A DNA stretch of 64,000 nt from Bordetella sp. BOR01 (lineage in GTDB: Bacteria > Pseudomonadota > Gammaproteobacteria > Burkholderiales > Burkholderiaceae_B): contig NZ_JAHUWT010000003.1 of assembly GCF_019218885.1 (NCBI RefSeq), forward strand, positions 248,001 to 312,000, given 5' to 3'. Positions within the stretch are counted from its first letter, which is position 1. Each line of letters opens with the position of its first letter. Positions 45,355-54,257 of the stretch are shown in pieces. The notes under the pieces were generated by a model. It did no database searches. It saw only the letters and a list, made by a program, of their open reading frames with translations, and had not been told where the DNA came from. The position numbers and the translations under genes were made by a program.

Positions 45355-46791
45355 ATGGCGGTAACACGCTACCAGGCACTGGCCGATGATATCGCGCGTT
45401 CCATCCGCGAAGGCCTGCTGCGCGAGGGCGACAAACTGCCGTCAGTGCGCGAAACCTGCGCCAGCCGCGCCGTCAGCCCGTCTACCGTGTTCCAGGCCTA
45501 CTACCTGCTCGAGGCGCGAGGCCTGGTGCGCGCCCAGCCGCGTTCGGGCTATTACGTACGCGCGCTGCCCCGGGCCCTGCCGCCCGAACCCGGCACGTCG
45601 CAGCCAGGCGGCGAGTCCACGTCGCTGGCCATCAGCGCCCGCATTTTCGACATTCTCGATTCCGTGCGCGATCGCAAGGTCGTGCCGCTGGGCTCGGCGT
45701 TCCCGGCGGCATCGCTGTTTCCCCTGGAACGCCTGGGCCAGGCCATGTCCGGCTACCTGCGCCATCTCGACCCCCACGACACGGTCGAAGGCTTGTCGCC
45801 GGGCAACCCGCGCCTGCGCCGCCAGATCGCCCTGCGCTACCGGGCGGCCGGCGTAGCCGTAGGCCCGGAAGACGTGGTCATCACCACCGGCGCACTCGAC
45901 GCGCTGAACCTGTGCCTGCACGTAACGACCCAGCCGGGCGACGCGGTCGTTGTCGAATCCCCCACCTTCTACGGCGCGCTGCAGGCGCTGGAGCAGCGCG
46001 GGCTGAAGGCGGTCGAGGTACCCACCCATCCGCGCCAGGGCATCGACCTGGACGCGCTAGAAACCGCCATCGCGCGTCACGCCCCCAAGGCCTGCTGGCT
46101 GATGACGCAGTTCCAGAACCCGCTGGGCAGCCTGATGCCCGATGAGAACAAGCGCGAGCTGGTCGCCCTGCTGGCGCGCCACCAGATTGCGCTGATAGAA
46201 GACGACGTATACAGCGAGCTGTACTTCGGCGACATACGCCCCCTGCCTGCCAAGGCCTACGACACGCAGGGCCTGGTGCTGCATTGCTCGTCGTTCTCGA
46301 AATGCCTGGCGCCAGGGTATCGGATCGGCTGGGCCGTGGCGGGCCGCTATGCGCGGGCGGTGCAACAGCTGAAGCTGGCGACCACGCTGTCGGCCTCGGG
46401 GCCGCCGCAGGGTGCGCTGGCCCAGTACCTGGAACAGGGCGGCTACGATCGCCACCTGCGCCGGCTGCGCGGCACGTTGGCGGCCCAGCAGGAACGCATG
46501 CTGGATGCCGTGGCGCGTTATTTCCCGGCCGGTACGCGCGTGACGCGCCCGCAGGGCGGCTTCTTCGTGTGGCTGGAAATGCCGCCGGGCACCGATGCCC
46601 TTGCCTTGCATCGTCGCGCGCTGGCGCGTGGCATCAGCGTGGCGCCCGGGCCGATTTTTTCGGCCAGCCAGCAGTTCGGCCATGCCCTGCGCCTGAACTA
46701 TGGGCATCCCTGGGACGACCGCATGGAAGACGCCATGCGCGAGCTGGGTAGCCTGGCCGGCCGCCGCGATGCGGCCCGGCCCCGGCGCTAG
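45355..46791 (+). CDS. MocR-type PLP-dependent transcriptional regulator / aminotransferase
   Basis: 478 residues: a GntR winged HTH (about 5-70, YQALADDIARSIREGLLREGDKLPSVRE and SPSTVFQAYYLLEARGLV), a linker, and a fold-type I aminotransferase domain. The PLP Lys is in CSSFSKCLAPGYRIGW near residue 314; TQFQNPLGSLMPDE and EDDVYSELYFG carry the other cofactor contacts. MocR proteins usually regulate a neighbouring pathway; here the neighbours are hprK and, convergently, two cytochrome c genes. It starts 25 bases after hprK. Confidence 0.9.
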   Translation: MAVTRYQALADDIARSIREGLLREGDKLPSVRETCASRAVSPSTVFQAYYLLEARGLVRAQPRSGYYVRALPRALPPEPGTSQPGGESTSLAISARIFDILDSVRDRKVVPLGSAFPAASLFPLERLGQAMSGYLRHLDPHDTVEGLSPGNPRLRRQIALRYRAAGVAVGPEDVVITTGALDALNLCLHVTTQPGDAVVVESPTFYGALQALEQRGLKAVEVPTHPRQGIDLDALETAIARHAPKACWLMTQFQNPLGSLMPDENKRELVALLARHQIALIEDDVYSELYFGDIRPLPAKAYDTQGLVLHCSSFSKCLAPGYRIGWAVAGRYARAVQQLKLATTLSASGPPQGALAQYLEQGGYDRHLRRLRGTLAAQQERMLDAVARYFPAGTRVTRPQGGFFVWLEMPPGTDALALHRRALARGISVAPGPIFSASQQFGHALRLNYGHPWDDRMEDAMRELGSLAGRRDAARPRR

Positions 46792-46801
46792 GGGCTAGGG
46801 G

Positions 46802-48088
46802 CTAGTTCAGCGTAGAGGCATCGCGCACGCGCTTGACCTCGAACGGCCTGACGCCGCCCGCCTGGTTGCCCCAGCTCGAGCGAATATACGAAACCAGCGC
46901 GGCGATGTCGTTGTCGGCCAGCACCGGCCCGAACGGCGGCATGCCATGCGGCCACGGATTGGCCGCCGTGGCCGGCGCGAATCCGCCATCGAGCACCATG
47001 CGGATGGTGTTGACCGGCGAGGGCGCCGTCACCGTGGGGTTGCCCGCCAGCGCGGGCCACGCGGTACCGCTACCCTGCCCCTGGTCTTGGTGGCACTGGG
47101 CGCAATGCTGCTGGTACAGCTTGCCGCCATGGTCCATCAAGGCCGCCGAAGGCTCGGGCCCTCGTGCAGGCCCGGCCGCCGGCGTGGACGGCAAGGACTT
47201 CAAGTAAGTGCCGATGGCCAGCGCATCATCGTCGTTCAAGTATTGCGAACTGCCCAGCACCACTTCGGCCATCGGCCCGCTGGCCGTGGAATGCCGGGCC
47301 ATGCCGGTCTGCAGCAGCATGGCGATGTCTTGCGCGCTCCAGTTGCCGAGCCCCGTGTTCGGGTCGTTGCCCAGGGGCGGCGCATACCAGTCCAGGCCGG
47401 CAATCAGCCCGCCGGCCAGGCCGTCGGCCGCCCGGGTGGCGCCCAGGCGATTGCGCGGCGCGTGGCAGGCCGCACAGTGCCCCAGCCCCTCGACCAGGTA
47501 GCGGCCACGGTTCCATGGCACGGATTCGCCGGGATCGGCTTCAAGCACGCCGGGTTGGAAATACAGGGCGCGCCAGAAAGCCAGCAGGCTGCGCTGGTTG
47601 TACGGGAACGCCAGTTCGTGCGGCCGGCTGGGCTGGCTGACGGGCTCGAGCGTGCGCAGGTAAGCGAACAACGCATCCGAATCGGCTCGCGAAATGCGGG
47701 TGTATTCGGTGTACGGGAAGGCCGGATACAGCAGGCTGCCGTCTTTCGACTTGCCGTTGTGCAATGCCCGCCAGAAATCATCGGCATTCCAGTCGCCGAT
47801 ACCGGTTTGCGGATCGGGGGTGATGTTGGGGCCGTACAGCGTGCCGAACGGCGTGGGAATCGCCGTGCCGCCGGCATAGGCCTGCCCGCCTTGCGTCGTA
47901 TGGCAAGCCATGCAATTGCCCAGGCGGGCCAGGTAGCGCCCCTGCTCTACCATGCGGCCGGTGTCGGCGGGTGCCGCCAAGGCGGCGCCCGGGGCAGTTT
48001 CGCGCGTGCCCATCCAGTACAGCGTGGCGATGGCCGCAAGGCACGCCAGCAGGATGGCCAGCAAGCAGTATTTGACGATGCGCTTCAT
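46802..48088 (-). CDS. Membrane-anchored triheme cytochrome c (AdhB-like)
   Basis: 428 residues. An N-terminal membrane helix (YCLLAILLACLAAIATLYWM) is followed by three CxxCH haem sites: CMACH at 59-63, CAACH near 205 and CAQCH near 330. Three haems and the spacing fit the cytochrome subunit of membrane-bound alcohol/gluconate/sorbitol dehydrogenases, which passes electrons to ubiquinone. No dehydrogenase large subunit is nearby. Segments GTAIPTPFGTLYGPNITPDPQTGIG and VPWNRGRYLVEGLGHC are typical. Confidence 0.88.
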   Translation of the reverse strand: MKRIVKYCLLAILLACLAAIATLYWMGTRETAPGAALAAPADTGRMVEQGRYLARLGNCMACHTTQGGQAYAGGTAIPTPFGTLYGPNITPDPQTGIGDWNADDFWRALHNGKSKDGSLLYPAFPYTEYTRISRADSDALFAYLRTLEPVSQPSRPHELAFPYNQRSLLAFWRALYFQPGVLEADPGESVPWNRGRYLVEGLGHCAACHAPRNRLGATRAADGLAGGLIAGLDWYAPPLGNDPNTGLGNWSAQDIAMLLQTGMARHSTASGPMAEVVLGSSQYLNDDDALAIGTYLKSLPSTPAAGPARGPEPSAALMDHGGKLYQQHCAQCHQDQGQGSGTAWPALAGNPTVTAPSPVNTIRMVLDGGFAPATAANPWPHGMPPFGPVLADNDIAALVSYIRSSWGNQAGGVRPFEVKRVRDASTLN

Positions 48089-48097
48089 GCCGGCCCT

Positions 48098-48850
48098 TTA
48101 ACGTTGCGCCTGGCTGCCGCATTCGGCAGGCAAGTTCAGTGATCCCGCGGGATCCGGCACGTAGGGTTCGACCACCGGACGCGACGCCAGCCATACCGAC
48201 AGGGCGCCGATGTCTTGCGGCGTGAGCTTGTTGGCAATGTCGGCCATACAGTCGGGCGCCGCAGCGTGGCGCAGGCCGTTCTTCCAGCCGCCGATCTGGG
48301 CGCCGATATAGTCGCGCGGCAGGCCCAGCAGGCCCGGAATGGCGGGCGCCAGGCCGCTGAGCGCCGCGCCGTGGCAGGCAACGCAGGCCGGCAGCCCACG
48401 GGCCAGATCGCCTTGCATGGCCAGCACGCGGCCGTGCTCGAGCACATCGGCCGACACGGCCGGACGCGCCGGGGTGGGATACGGAACGTGCTGATCGGCG
48501 AAGTAGGCGGCGATTTCCAGCAGGTAATCGTCGGGCAGGCCGGCCAGCAAGTGCGCCATGGGCCGATACTGCCGCAAGCCGTCGCGGAAGTTCAGCAATT
48601 GGTGATACAGGTAATCGCGCGGCTTGCCGGCCAGCCGCGGATAATAGCCATCCGACCCCGCTTTGCCCTGCTCGCCATGGCAGGCTGTACAGGCCGCGAC
48701 CCGCGCCCGCATGGTGCCCGGTTGCAGCGTGGCTGCATCTTGGGCGGCTGCCGGTGCGGCCGGCCAGGCCAGCGCCGCGCCCGCCAGGGCCAGCGCGGCC
48801 AGGTGGCGCCGCGCCTGCGACATATGGTGGAAAAGGGAAGGTGCTGACAT
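48098..48850 (-). CDS. Diheme cytochrome c (c4-like)
   Basis: 250 residues with a signal peptide (LALAGAALAWPAAPAAAQDA). Two haem sites, CTACH (near residue 54) and CVACH (near 155), each in a small c-type domain, as in cytochrome c4. Each domain has a later Met region (YRPMAHLLAGLPDDYLLEIAAYFADQ). No ribosome-binding site is clear; an internal ATG at 48824 (MSQARRHLAAL) may be the true start. It precedes the triheme gene by nine bases, so the two form an electron-carrier pair without an obvious dehydrogenase. Confidence 0.85.
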   Translation of the reverse strand: MSAPSLFHHMSQARRHLAALALAGAALAWPAAPAAAQDAATLQPGTMRARVAACTACHGEQGKAGSDGYYPRLAGKPRDYLYHQLLNFRDGLRQYRPMAHLLAGLPDDYLLEIAAYFADQHVPYPTPARPAVSADVLEHGRVLAMQGDLARGLPACVACHGAALSGLAPAIPGLLGLPRDYIGAQIGGWKNGLRHAAAPDCMADIANKLTPQDIGALSVWLASRPVVEPYVPDPAGSLNLPAECGSQAQR

Positions 48851-49023
48851 TGCTGCAGTATGCGATAAGAAGATAGGCGGACAGGCCAGGAGGCGAACGG
48901 TCCGGGCGCGACAAGGTTACGCTACCGCTGCCGGCCGGTACAGGATCAGTGGCGCAGTTTACGGCCATATCAGATGACATCGCGCCCGCATTATGACGGC
49001 AAAATCATGCAACAATCAGAGCC

Positions 49024-49896
49024 ATGCTAAGAGTTGTCCTTATCACCGGAATCTCCGGCTCAGGCAAGTCGGTGGCGCTGCGCATGCTGGAAGATGCCGG
49101 CTACACATGCATCGACAATCTGCCGGTTCGTTTTCTCAGCGAGTTCGTCGCCAGCGCGCGCGACGATGGCCTGGAACGGGTTGCCATTGCCATCGATGTA
49201 CGCTCGCCGGGCGAACTGGCCGAACTGCCGGGCGTGATCACCGCCATGCGTTCCATGGGTACTTCGCTGCGCGTGATCTTCCTTGACGCCAACACCCATA
49301 CGTTGGCGCAGCGGTATTCGGAATCGCGCCGCCGCCACCCGCTGACCGACCGCCTGTCGCGCGGCGGCCAGACGCCGTCGCTGCTGGATTGCATCTCGCT
49401 CGAGCGCGACTTGCTCGCCCCGCTGCGTGAACAAGAACATGTCATCGACACCTCGGACCTGACGCCGGGCCAGCTGCGCTCCTGGATCCGCGACCTGATC
49501 CAGGCCGACCGGCCGCCCCTGGTGCTGACCTTCGAGTCCTTCGCCTACAAGCGCGGCGTTCCCAGCGACGCCGACCTGGTCTTCGACGTGCGATGCCTGC
49601 CCAACCCCTACTACGACCGCAACCTGCGTCCGCTGACGGGCCGCGACGCGCCCGTGGCCGAGTGGCTGGCCAGCTTCGATATCGTCGGCCAGATGATCGA
49701 CGACATTGCCGGCTATCTGCAGCGCTGGTTGCCGCAGTACACGCAAGATACGCGCAACTACCTGACCGTGGCCATCGGCTGTACCGGCGGCCAGCATCGC
49801 TCGGTGTACGTCGTCGAGCAACTGGCGCAACGCTTTGCCGAACACGACCCGCTGCTGGTGCGCCATCGCACCCAGTTGCCGGAAGAGCCCACATGA
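49024..49896 (+). CDS. rapZ: RNase adapter protein RapZ
   Basis: 290-residue nucleotide-binding protein that in enterobacteria targets GlmZ sRNA to RNase E and senses glucosamine-6-phosphate. Walker A GISGSGKSVALRMLEDAG at the N-terminus, RHPLTD, LTFESFAYKRGVPSDADLVFDVR, then the C-terminal sensing domain GCTGGQHRSVYVVEQLA. It overlaps rlpA by four bases. GlmZ/GlmY are not known here, so its RNA partner is open. Confidence 0.93.
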   Translation: MLRVVLITGISGSGKSVALRMLEDAGYTCIDNLPVRFLSEFVASARDDGLERVAIAIDVRSPGELAELPGVITAMRSMGTSLRVIFLDANTHTLAQRYSESRRRHPLTDRLSRGGQTPSLLDCISLERDLLAPLREQEHVIDTSDLTPGQLRSWIRDLIQADRPPLVLTFESFAYKRGVPSDADLVFDVRCLPNPYYDRNLRPLTGRDAPVAEWLASFDIVGQMIDDIAGYLQRWLPQYTQDTRNYLTVAIGCTGGQHRSVYVVEQLAQRFAEHDPLLVRHRTQLPEEPT

Positions 49897-50846
49897 ACGG
49901 CGGGCGCCTGATCCTCGCGCCCATCCTGGTCGGACTGGCCGTCTTGATCGCCGGTTGCTCGTCGCCCGGTACGCGCAAGGCCGGGGGCTACTACCAAGAC
50001 GACGGGCCAGGCGCCAACCCGCCTTCCGACCTGGACAACATTCCCGATGCCGTGCCGCGGCTCGAGCCCCTGGCCAGCGGCGCAAATCGCCCCTATACGG
50101 TATTCGGCAAGCGCTACGTGCCCGTGGTTGACGACGAGCAGAACTACAAACAGCGCGGCCTCGCCTCGTGGTACGGCAGGAAATTCCATGGCAAGCGCAC
50201 GTCCAACGGCGAGGTCTACGACATGTACGCCATGACGGCGGCCCACCCCACCATGCCGCTGCCCAGCTATGCGCGAGTCACCAGCAGCATCAACGGCCGC
50301 ACGGTGGTCGTGCGCGTCAACGACCGGGGGCCGTTCCACAGCGACCGGATCATGGACCTGTCGTACGCGGCAGCGCGCAAGCTGGGCATCATCGGCCCGG
50401 GCAGCGGCGAAGTCACGGTCGAGCGCATCCTGCCCTCGGAAATTCGCCTGACCCAGTCGCAAAGCCCGGCTGGCGATGCGCCCAGGGCCGAGGCGGCGCA
50501 GGCCTCGGCCGACTCCACGCCGCTGCCGGCTGCCACCAACCTGGCCATGACCGAGACTGAACTCGAGCCGGCCCGCGCCATGACTGCCGCGATGCCTGCC
50601 GAGCCCGCCGATGGCGTGTACCTGCAGATGGGGGCGTTCAGCCAGCCGTCCAACGCCCAGACCCTGATGCACCGGGTCAATGGCCAGCTCGATAGCGAAG
50701 CCGGCATGCCGCCTGCCGTGGTACAGCAAACCGGCAGCCTGTATCGGGTGCGCATCGGCCCCTACAGCGACCGGGCGGCCGCACTGGGCGCGGCCCGGCA
50801 AGTGGCCGACCGCACCGGCATCCTGCCCAGCCTGGCCGCCCCCTAG
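49893..50846 (+). CDS. rlpA: Septal ring lytic transglycosylase RlpA (lipoprotein)
   Basis: 317-residue outer membrane lipoprotein that cleaves naked glycan strands at the septum. Lipobox LIAGC with C22. The DPBB catalytic domain spans about 88-185 (GLASWYGRKFHGKRTSNGEVYDM, then VNDRGPFHSDRIMDLS with the conserved His and Asp). A Pro/Ala-rich linker leads to the C-terminal SPOR domain (about 240-315, VYLQMGAFSQPSNAQTLMHRV). ATG 49893 overlaps the rapZ stop. It ends three bases from convergent ogt. Confidence 0.93.
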   Translation: MNGGRLILAPILVGLAVLIAGCSSPGTRKAGGYYQDDGPGANPPSDLDNIPDAVPRLEPLASGANRPYTVFGKRYVPVVDDEQNYKQRGLASWYGRKFHGKRTSNGEVYDMYAMTAAHPTMPLPSYARVTSSINGRTVVVRVNDRGPFHSDRIMDLSYAAARKLGIIGPGSGEVTVERILPSEIRLTQSQSPAGDAPRAEAAQASADSTPLPAATNLAMTETELEPARAMTAAMPAEPADGVYLQMGAFSQPSNAQTLMHRVNGQLDSEAGMPPAVVQQTGSLYRVRIGPYSDRAAALGAARQVADRTGILPSLAAP

Positions 50847-50849
50847 GGC

Positions 50850-51413
50850 CTACCAGGGCAGTTCGGCTTGCCCGTCGGCCACGCGGCGCGCCCGCGCATC
50901 GCGGCCGGGATAGCGGTGTCCTTCGTGCGCCAGCAGCGCCTGCTTGCGTGCCAGGCCGCCACCGAACCCCGTCAACGACGTATCGCGGCCCACGACGCGG
51001 TGGCAAGGGATGAAAATCGAAATGGGATTGCGCCCGATCGCCTGGGCAGCCGCCCGCACCGACTTGGGCTTGCCGATGGACACGGCCAGATCGCCATAGC
51101 TGCAGGTCGTGCCAAACGGCAGGCCCAGCAGGGCCTGCCATACGGCCTGCTGGAACGCCGTGCCTTGCGGATCGAGCGCCACATCGAACTCACGCCGCTG
51201 CCCTGCAAACCATTGGGCCAGTTCATCGCGGGCCTGGCTGAGTACAGGATGCGTGGGCGCAAACCGCCAGGCCGGCGACGGCGGCGGCAAATCCGATTGG
51301 TCCAGGAACCAGGCACCACGCAGCGCGGTATCGCTTGCGGCCAGCCGCAAGCCGCCCAGCGGCGTGTCAGTATCCAGGTAGACGACGGCTTCGCAAGGGG
51401 CCAGGCGCTTCAT
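50850..51413 (-). CDS. ogt: Methylated-DNA-[protein]-cysteine S-methyltransferase
   Basis: 187-residue suicide repair protein for O6-alkylguanine. The acceptor Cys is in IFIPCHRVVG near residue 137; the HTH-like segment GTTCSYGDLAVSIGKPKSVRAAAQAIGRNP and the Arg finger precede it. No N-terminal AraC/Ada domain, so it is the Ogt type. Its start overlaps the rsmI stop by four bases, an operon of two unrelated housekeeping genes. Confidence 0.94.
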   Translation of the reverse strand: MKRLAPCEAVVYLDTDTPLGGLRLAASDTALRGAWFLDQSDLPPPSPAWRFAPTHPVLSQARDELAQWFAGQRREFDVALDPQGTAFQQAVWQALLGLPFGTTCSYGDLAVSIGKPKSVRAAAQAIGRNPISIFIPCHRVVGRDTSLTGFGGGLARKQALLAHEGHRYPGRDARARRVADGQAELPW

Positions 51414-52345
51414 GACGACGCCTTGCGTGCCAGGGCCATTGCGTACAAGGCATCGCGCGGCTGCCCGGTCACCTTGGCGGCCACCCGCGCGGCATCGCGC
51501 ACCGACAGGGTTTCGAGCAAGGCATCGAGCAGCGTACCGGTGGCCGGATCGTCAGGCTCGGCCGCATCGGCGGCGGCCTCGGCGGCGTGCACGATCAGCA
51601 CGAACTCGCCCTGCGCGCGATGCGGGTCGGCGGCCAGCCACTCGGCCGCCTGCGCCAGGGGCAAGGTGGCGATCTGTTCGAAACGCTTGGTGAGTTCGCG
51701 CGCGATAGTCAGCATGCGCTGGGGCCCGCAGGCCTCGAGCAGGTCGGCCAGGCAGGCCGCCAGGCGGTGCGGCGATTCGAACATCACCACGGGCGCGGGC
51801 AAGGCACACCACGAACGCAGCCAACGCTGGCGCGCCATTGCCTTGGACGGGGCAAAGCCGGCAAACGCATAGGCGGGGTTTTCATCCGAGGTGGCCCCGC
51901 TGCCCATCAGCGCCGCAATGACCGAGCTGGGCCCGGGCACCGGTACCACCGTATAGCCCGCCGCGCGCACCGCGCGCACCACGCGCGCCCCCGGGTCGCT
52001 GACCGCCGGGGCACCGGCGTCGGATACCAAGGCCACTCGCTGGCCCTGCGCCAGGCGCTGGCAGATGTCCTGGGCGGCGGACGCCTCATTGTGGCGATGG
52101 GCGGCCATCAAGGGGGTGGAAATGCCCCAGGCGTCGAGCAGGCTGCGGCTCGAGCGCGTGTCTTCGGCGGCAATGACATCGGCGCGAGCCAGCGCCTGCC
52201 AGGCGCGCAGGCCCAGGTCGCCCAGGTTGCCGATGGGGGTGGCCACGACATACAGCGCGGCCTCTGGCCAATGCTGGCCGGCCACGCGCTCGGCCATGCG
52301 GGTCCAGGCGTCGCCGGCGGTCGCGGGCGGGACATTCTGATTCAT
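51410..52345 (-). CDS. rsmI: 16S rRNA (cytidine1402-2'-O)-methyltransferase RsmI
   Basis: 311 residues from ATG 52345 (MNQNVPPATAGD). Tetrapyrrole-methylase fold: LYVVATPIGNLGDLGLRAWQAL, AEDTRSSRSLLDAWG, LVSDAGAPAVSDPGARVVRA, VPVPGPSSVIAALMGSG. It 2'-O-methylates C1402 in the decoding centre. Divergent from yraN over 65 bp, the arrangement usual in proteobacteria (rsmI / yraN). Confidence 0.95.
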   Translation of the reverse strand: MNQNVPPATAGDAWTRMAERVAGQHWPEAALYVVATPIGNLGDLGLRAWQALARADVIAAEDTRSSRSLLDAWGISTPLMAAHRHNEASAAQDICQRLAQGQRVALVSDAGAPAVSDPGARVVRAVRAAGYTVVPVPGPSSVIAALMGSGATSDENPAYAFAGFAPSKAMARQRWLRSWCALPAPVVMFESPHRLAACLADLLEACGPQRMLTIARELTKRFEQIATLPLAQAAEWLAADPHRAQGEFVLIVHAAEAAADAAEPDDPATGTLLDALLETLSVRDAARVAAKVTGQPRDALYAMALARKASS

Positions 52346-52410
52346 TGGAAGCTGGCGGCTAGGCGGCAAATTGTGCCAGTGTAGCCGTCCGACTTGCCCA
52401 GAGCACGCTC

Positions 52411-52893
52411 ATGCACGACCCCTTCCTGGAAATCGCCTACGAACATGCCCGCCGGGCCCAGCAGCGCCTGCTGAAGCGGCGCCGCGCCGCCGCCGGCCGC
52501 AGCGCGCGCCAACCCGCCGAGACGGCCAAGCCGCGGACCTCGCCCACACAACAGGCCGGCTCGGCCCACGAAAGCCAGGCGCTGCGGCTGCTGGCCAGCG
52601 CCGGCCTGGTACCGCTGGCGCGCAACCTGCACTGCCGCACGGGCGAGATCGACCTGGTCATGCGCGACGGCGACACGCTGGTGTTCGTCGAGGTGCGTGC
52701 GCGGGCCAGCGGCCGCTACGGCGGCGCCGCGGCCAGCGTCGGGCGGGCCAAGCAGGCCCGCCTGCTGCGCAGCGCCGCCTTGCTGCTGCCCGACCTGGCC
52801 CACCGCCACTGGAGTGGCCGGATCCCGCCGGTGCGCTTCGATGTGGTGGCCTTCGAAGCCGGCGGCGTCCACTGGCTGCCGGCCGCCTTCTGA
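52411..52893 (+). CDS. YraN-family (UPF0102) endonuclease-like protein
   Basis: 160 residues, with an extra Ala/Arg-rich N-terminal extension of about 45 residues ([21 protein letters not shown]). The core [46 protein letters not shown] carries the predicted nuclease-fold residues E..D..E-x-R (GEIDLV and VEVRAR). Function unknown; conserved beside rsmI. Confidence 0.9.
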   Translation: MHDPFLEIAYEHARRAQQRLLKRRRAAAGRSARQPAETAKPRTSPTQQAGSAHESQALRLLASAGLVPLARNLHCRTGEIDLVMRDGDTLVFVEVRARASGRYGGAAASVGRAKQARLLRSAALLLPDLAHRHWSGRIPPVRFDVVAFEAGGVHWLPAAF

Positions 52894-52929
52894 CTATTGC
52901 CGGCCTGGCGCCGTGAGATAATGCCGGCC

Positions 52930-53523
52930 ATGGATATGACCTCTCGGATGACGTCGCACTTTCGCGACGCCATGGCCGTCTGCGAACAAAGCATGCACGC
53001 GCTAGCGGGCCCGCTGGCCAGCGCGGTCGACGTGGTGTTCGCCGCGCTGGCCAACAATGGCAAGATACTGGCGTGCGGCAATGGCGGCTCGGCTGCCGAT
53101 GCGCAACATTTCATTGCCGAACTGGTCGGCCGCTTCGAACGCGAGCGGCTGCCCCTGGCCGGTGTCGCCCTCAATACCGATACGGCCATCCTGACCGCGG
53201 TCGGTAACGACTACGGTTTCGAAGAAATCTACGAGCGCCAGGTCAATGCCCTGGGCCAGTCCGGCGATGTCCTGGTGGCCATTTCCACCAGCGGCAACTC
53301 CGCCAACGTGATCCGCGCCATCGAAGCTGCCCACGACCGCGAAATATCGGTCATTGCGCTGACCGGCAAGGGCGGCGGGGTCGTCAGTGAACTCCTGACC
53401 GCGCACGACGTCCATTTATGCGTGCCCCATGACCGCACCATGCGCATCCAGGAAGTCCACGCCCTGCTGCTGCATGCCCTGTGCGATGGAATAGATGCCC
53501 TTCTTCTAGGAGACACCGAATGA
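52930..53523 (+). CDS. gmhA: Phosphoheptose isomerase (GmhA/DiaA family)
   Basis: 197 residues from ATG 52930 (an ATG at 52921 is also possible). SIS fold: ILACGNGGSAADAQHFIAELVGRFERERLPL, STSGNSANVIRAIEAAH, LTGKGGGVVSELL. The Glu of HFIAEL and the His of RIQEVHALLLH match the GmhA catalytic pair, while the locus (yraN, this gene, BON lipoprotein) matches E. coli yraN-diaA-dolP. It may do both jobs: isomerise sedoheptulose 7-phosphate and, like DiaA, contact DnaA. The gmhA symbol is by residue evidence only. Confidence 0.8.
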   Translation: MDMTSRMTSHFRDAMAVCEQSMHALAGPLASAVDVVFAALANNGKILACGNGGSAADAQHFIAELVGRFERERLPLAGVALNTDTAILTAVGNDYGFEEIYERQVNALGQSGDVLVAISTSGNSANVIRAIEAAHDREISVIALTGKGGGVVSELLTAHDVHLCVPHDRTMRIQEVHALLLHALCDGIDALLLGDTE

Positions 53524-54257
53524 TGCCCGACGCCAAGACGGTTGCCCGCCCCCTGCTGCTGGCTGCCCTGATCGGTACCGCCGCCCTGTCCCTGTCGGCC
53601 TGCGCGCCGCTGGTCGTCGGCGGCGCCGCGGCCACCACCGCCGTGGTCATTACCGACCGGCGTACTTCGGGCGCCCAGCTCGAAGACCAGAACATCTCGT
53701 TCAAGGCCGAACGCCAGATCAGCGAAAAACTGGGCGACACCGCGCGCGTCAGCGCCATGGTCTACAACGGCGTGGTGCTGCTGACGGGCGACGTGCCGTC
53801 CGAAGCCGCCAAGGCCCAGGCCACCACGCTTACGCAGGGTGTCCAGCACGTCAAGTCGGTGGTCAACCAGCTCAATGTGGGCCCGGTCGCCTCGTTCAGC
53901 ACCCGCTCGAACGACACCTGGCTGACCTCCAAGGTCAAGACCGCGCTGCTCAACACCAAGTATGTGCCGTCGGCCACCATCGCTGTCACCACCGAGCGCA
54001 GCGTGGTATACCTGATGGGCCTGGTCACCGAGTCCGAGGGCAACTATGCCGCCACGGCCGCGTCGGAAGTGGGCGGCGTGGCCAAGGTGGTCAAGCTGTT
54101 CCAGGTCATCAGCCGCGAAGAAGCGCTGCGGTTGTCCGGCCCGGGAACCCAACCGGAAGGTGCGCAGTCCAACAGTACCCCGCAGCCCAAGGCCGCCCCG
54201 ATCGAATCGGGCGGCGGCGGCGCGGTCAACGGCGTACAGGCCATACCGATCAAATAA
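53520..54257 (+). CDS. BON-domain outer membrane lipoprotein (DolP/YraP-like)
   Basis: 245 residues. Lipobox ALSLSAC with C28; two BON domains (about 45-112: NISFKAERQISEKLGDTARVSAMVYNGVVLLTGDV; about 120-190: DTWLTSKVKTALLNTKYVPSATIAVTTERSVVYLMGLV). A C-terminal Pro/Gly/Ser-rich tail of about 40 residues is longer than in E. coli. DolP binds anionic lipids at the division site and protects the outer membrane. The start overlaps the isomerase stop. Confidence 0.9.
   Translation: MMPDAKTVARPLLLAALIGTAALSLSACAPLVVGGAAATTAVVITDRRTSGAQLEDQNISFKAERQISEKLGDTARVSAMVYNGVVLLTGDVPSEAAKAQATTLTQGVQHVKSVVNQLNVGPVASFSTRSNDTWLTSKVKTALLNTKYVPSATIAVTTERSVVYLMGLVTESEGNYAATAASEVGGVAKVVKLFQVISREEALRLSGPGTQPEGAQSNSTPQPKAAPIESGGGGAVNGVQAIPIK

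Noticed and set aside
46786-46806. CTAGGGG triple direct repeat between the MocR-like and cytochrome genes as an insertion scar
   Set aside because: Only about 18 bp long and made of the two convergent stop codons (TAG/CTA); no element or matching flank is seen.
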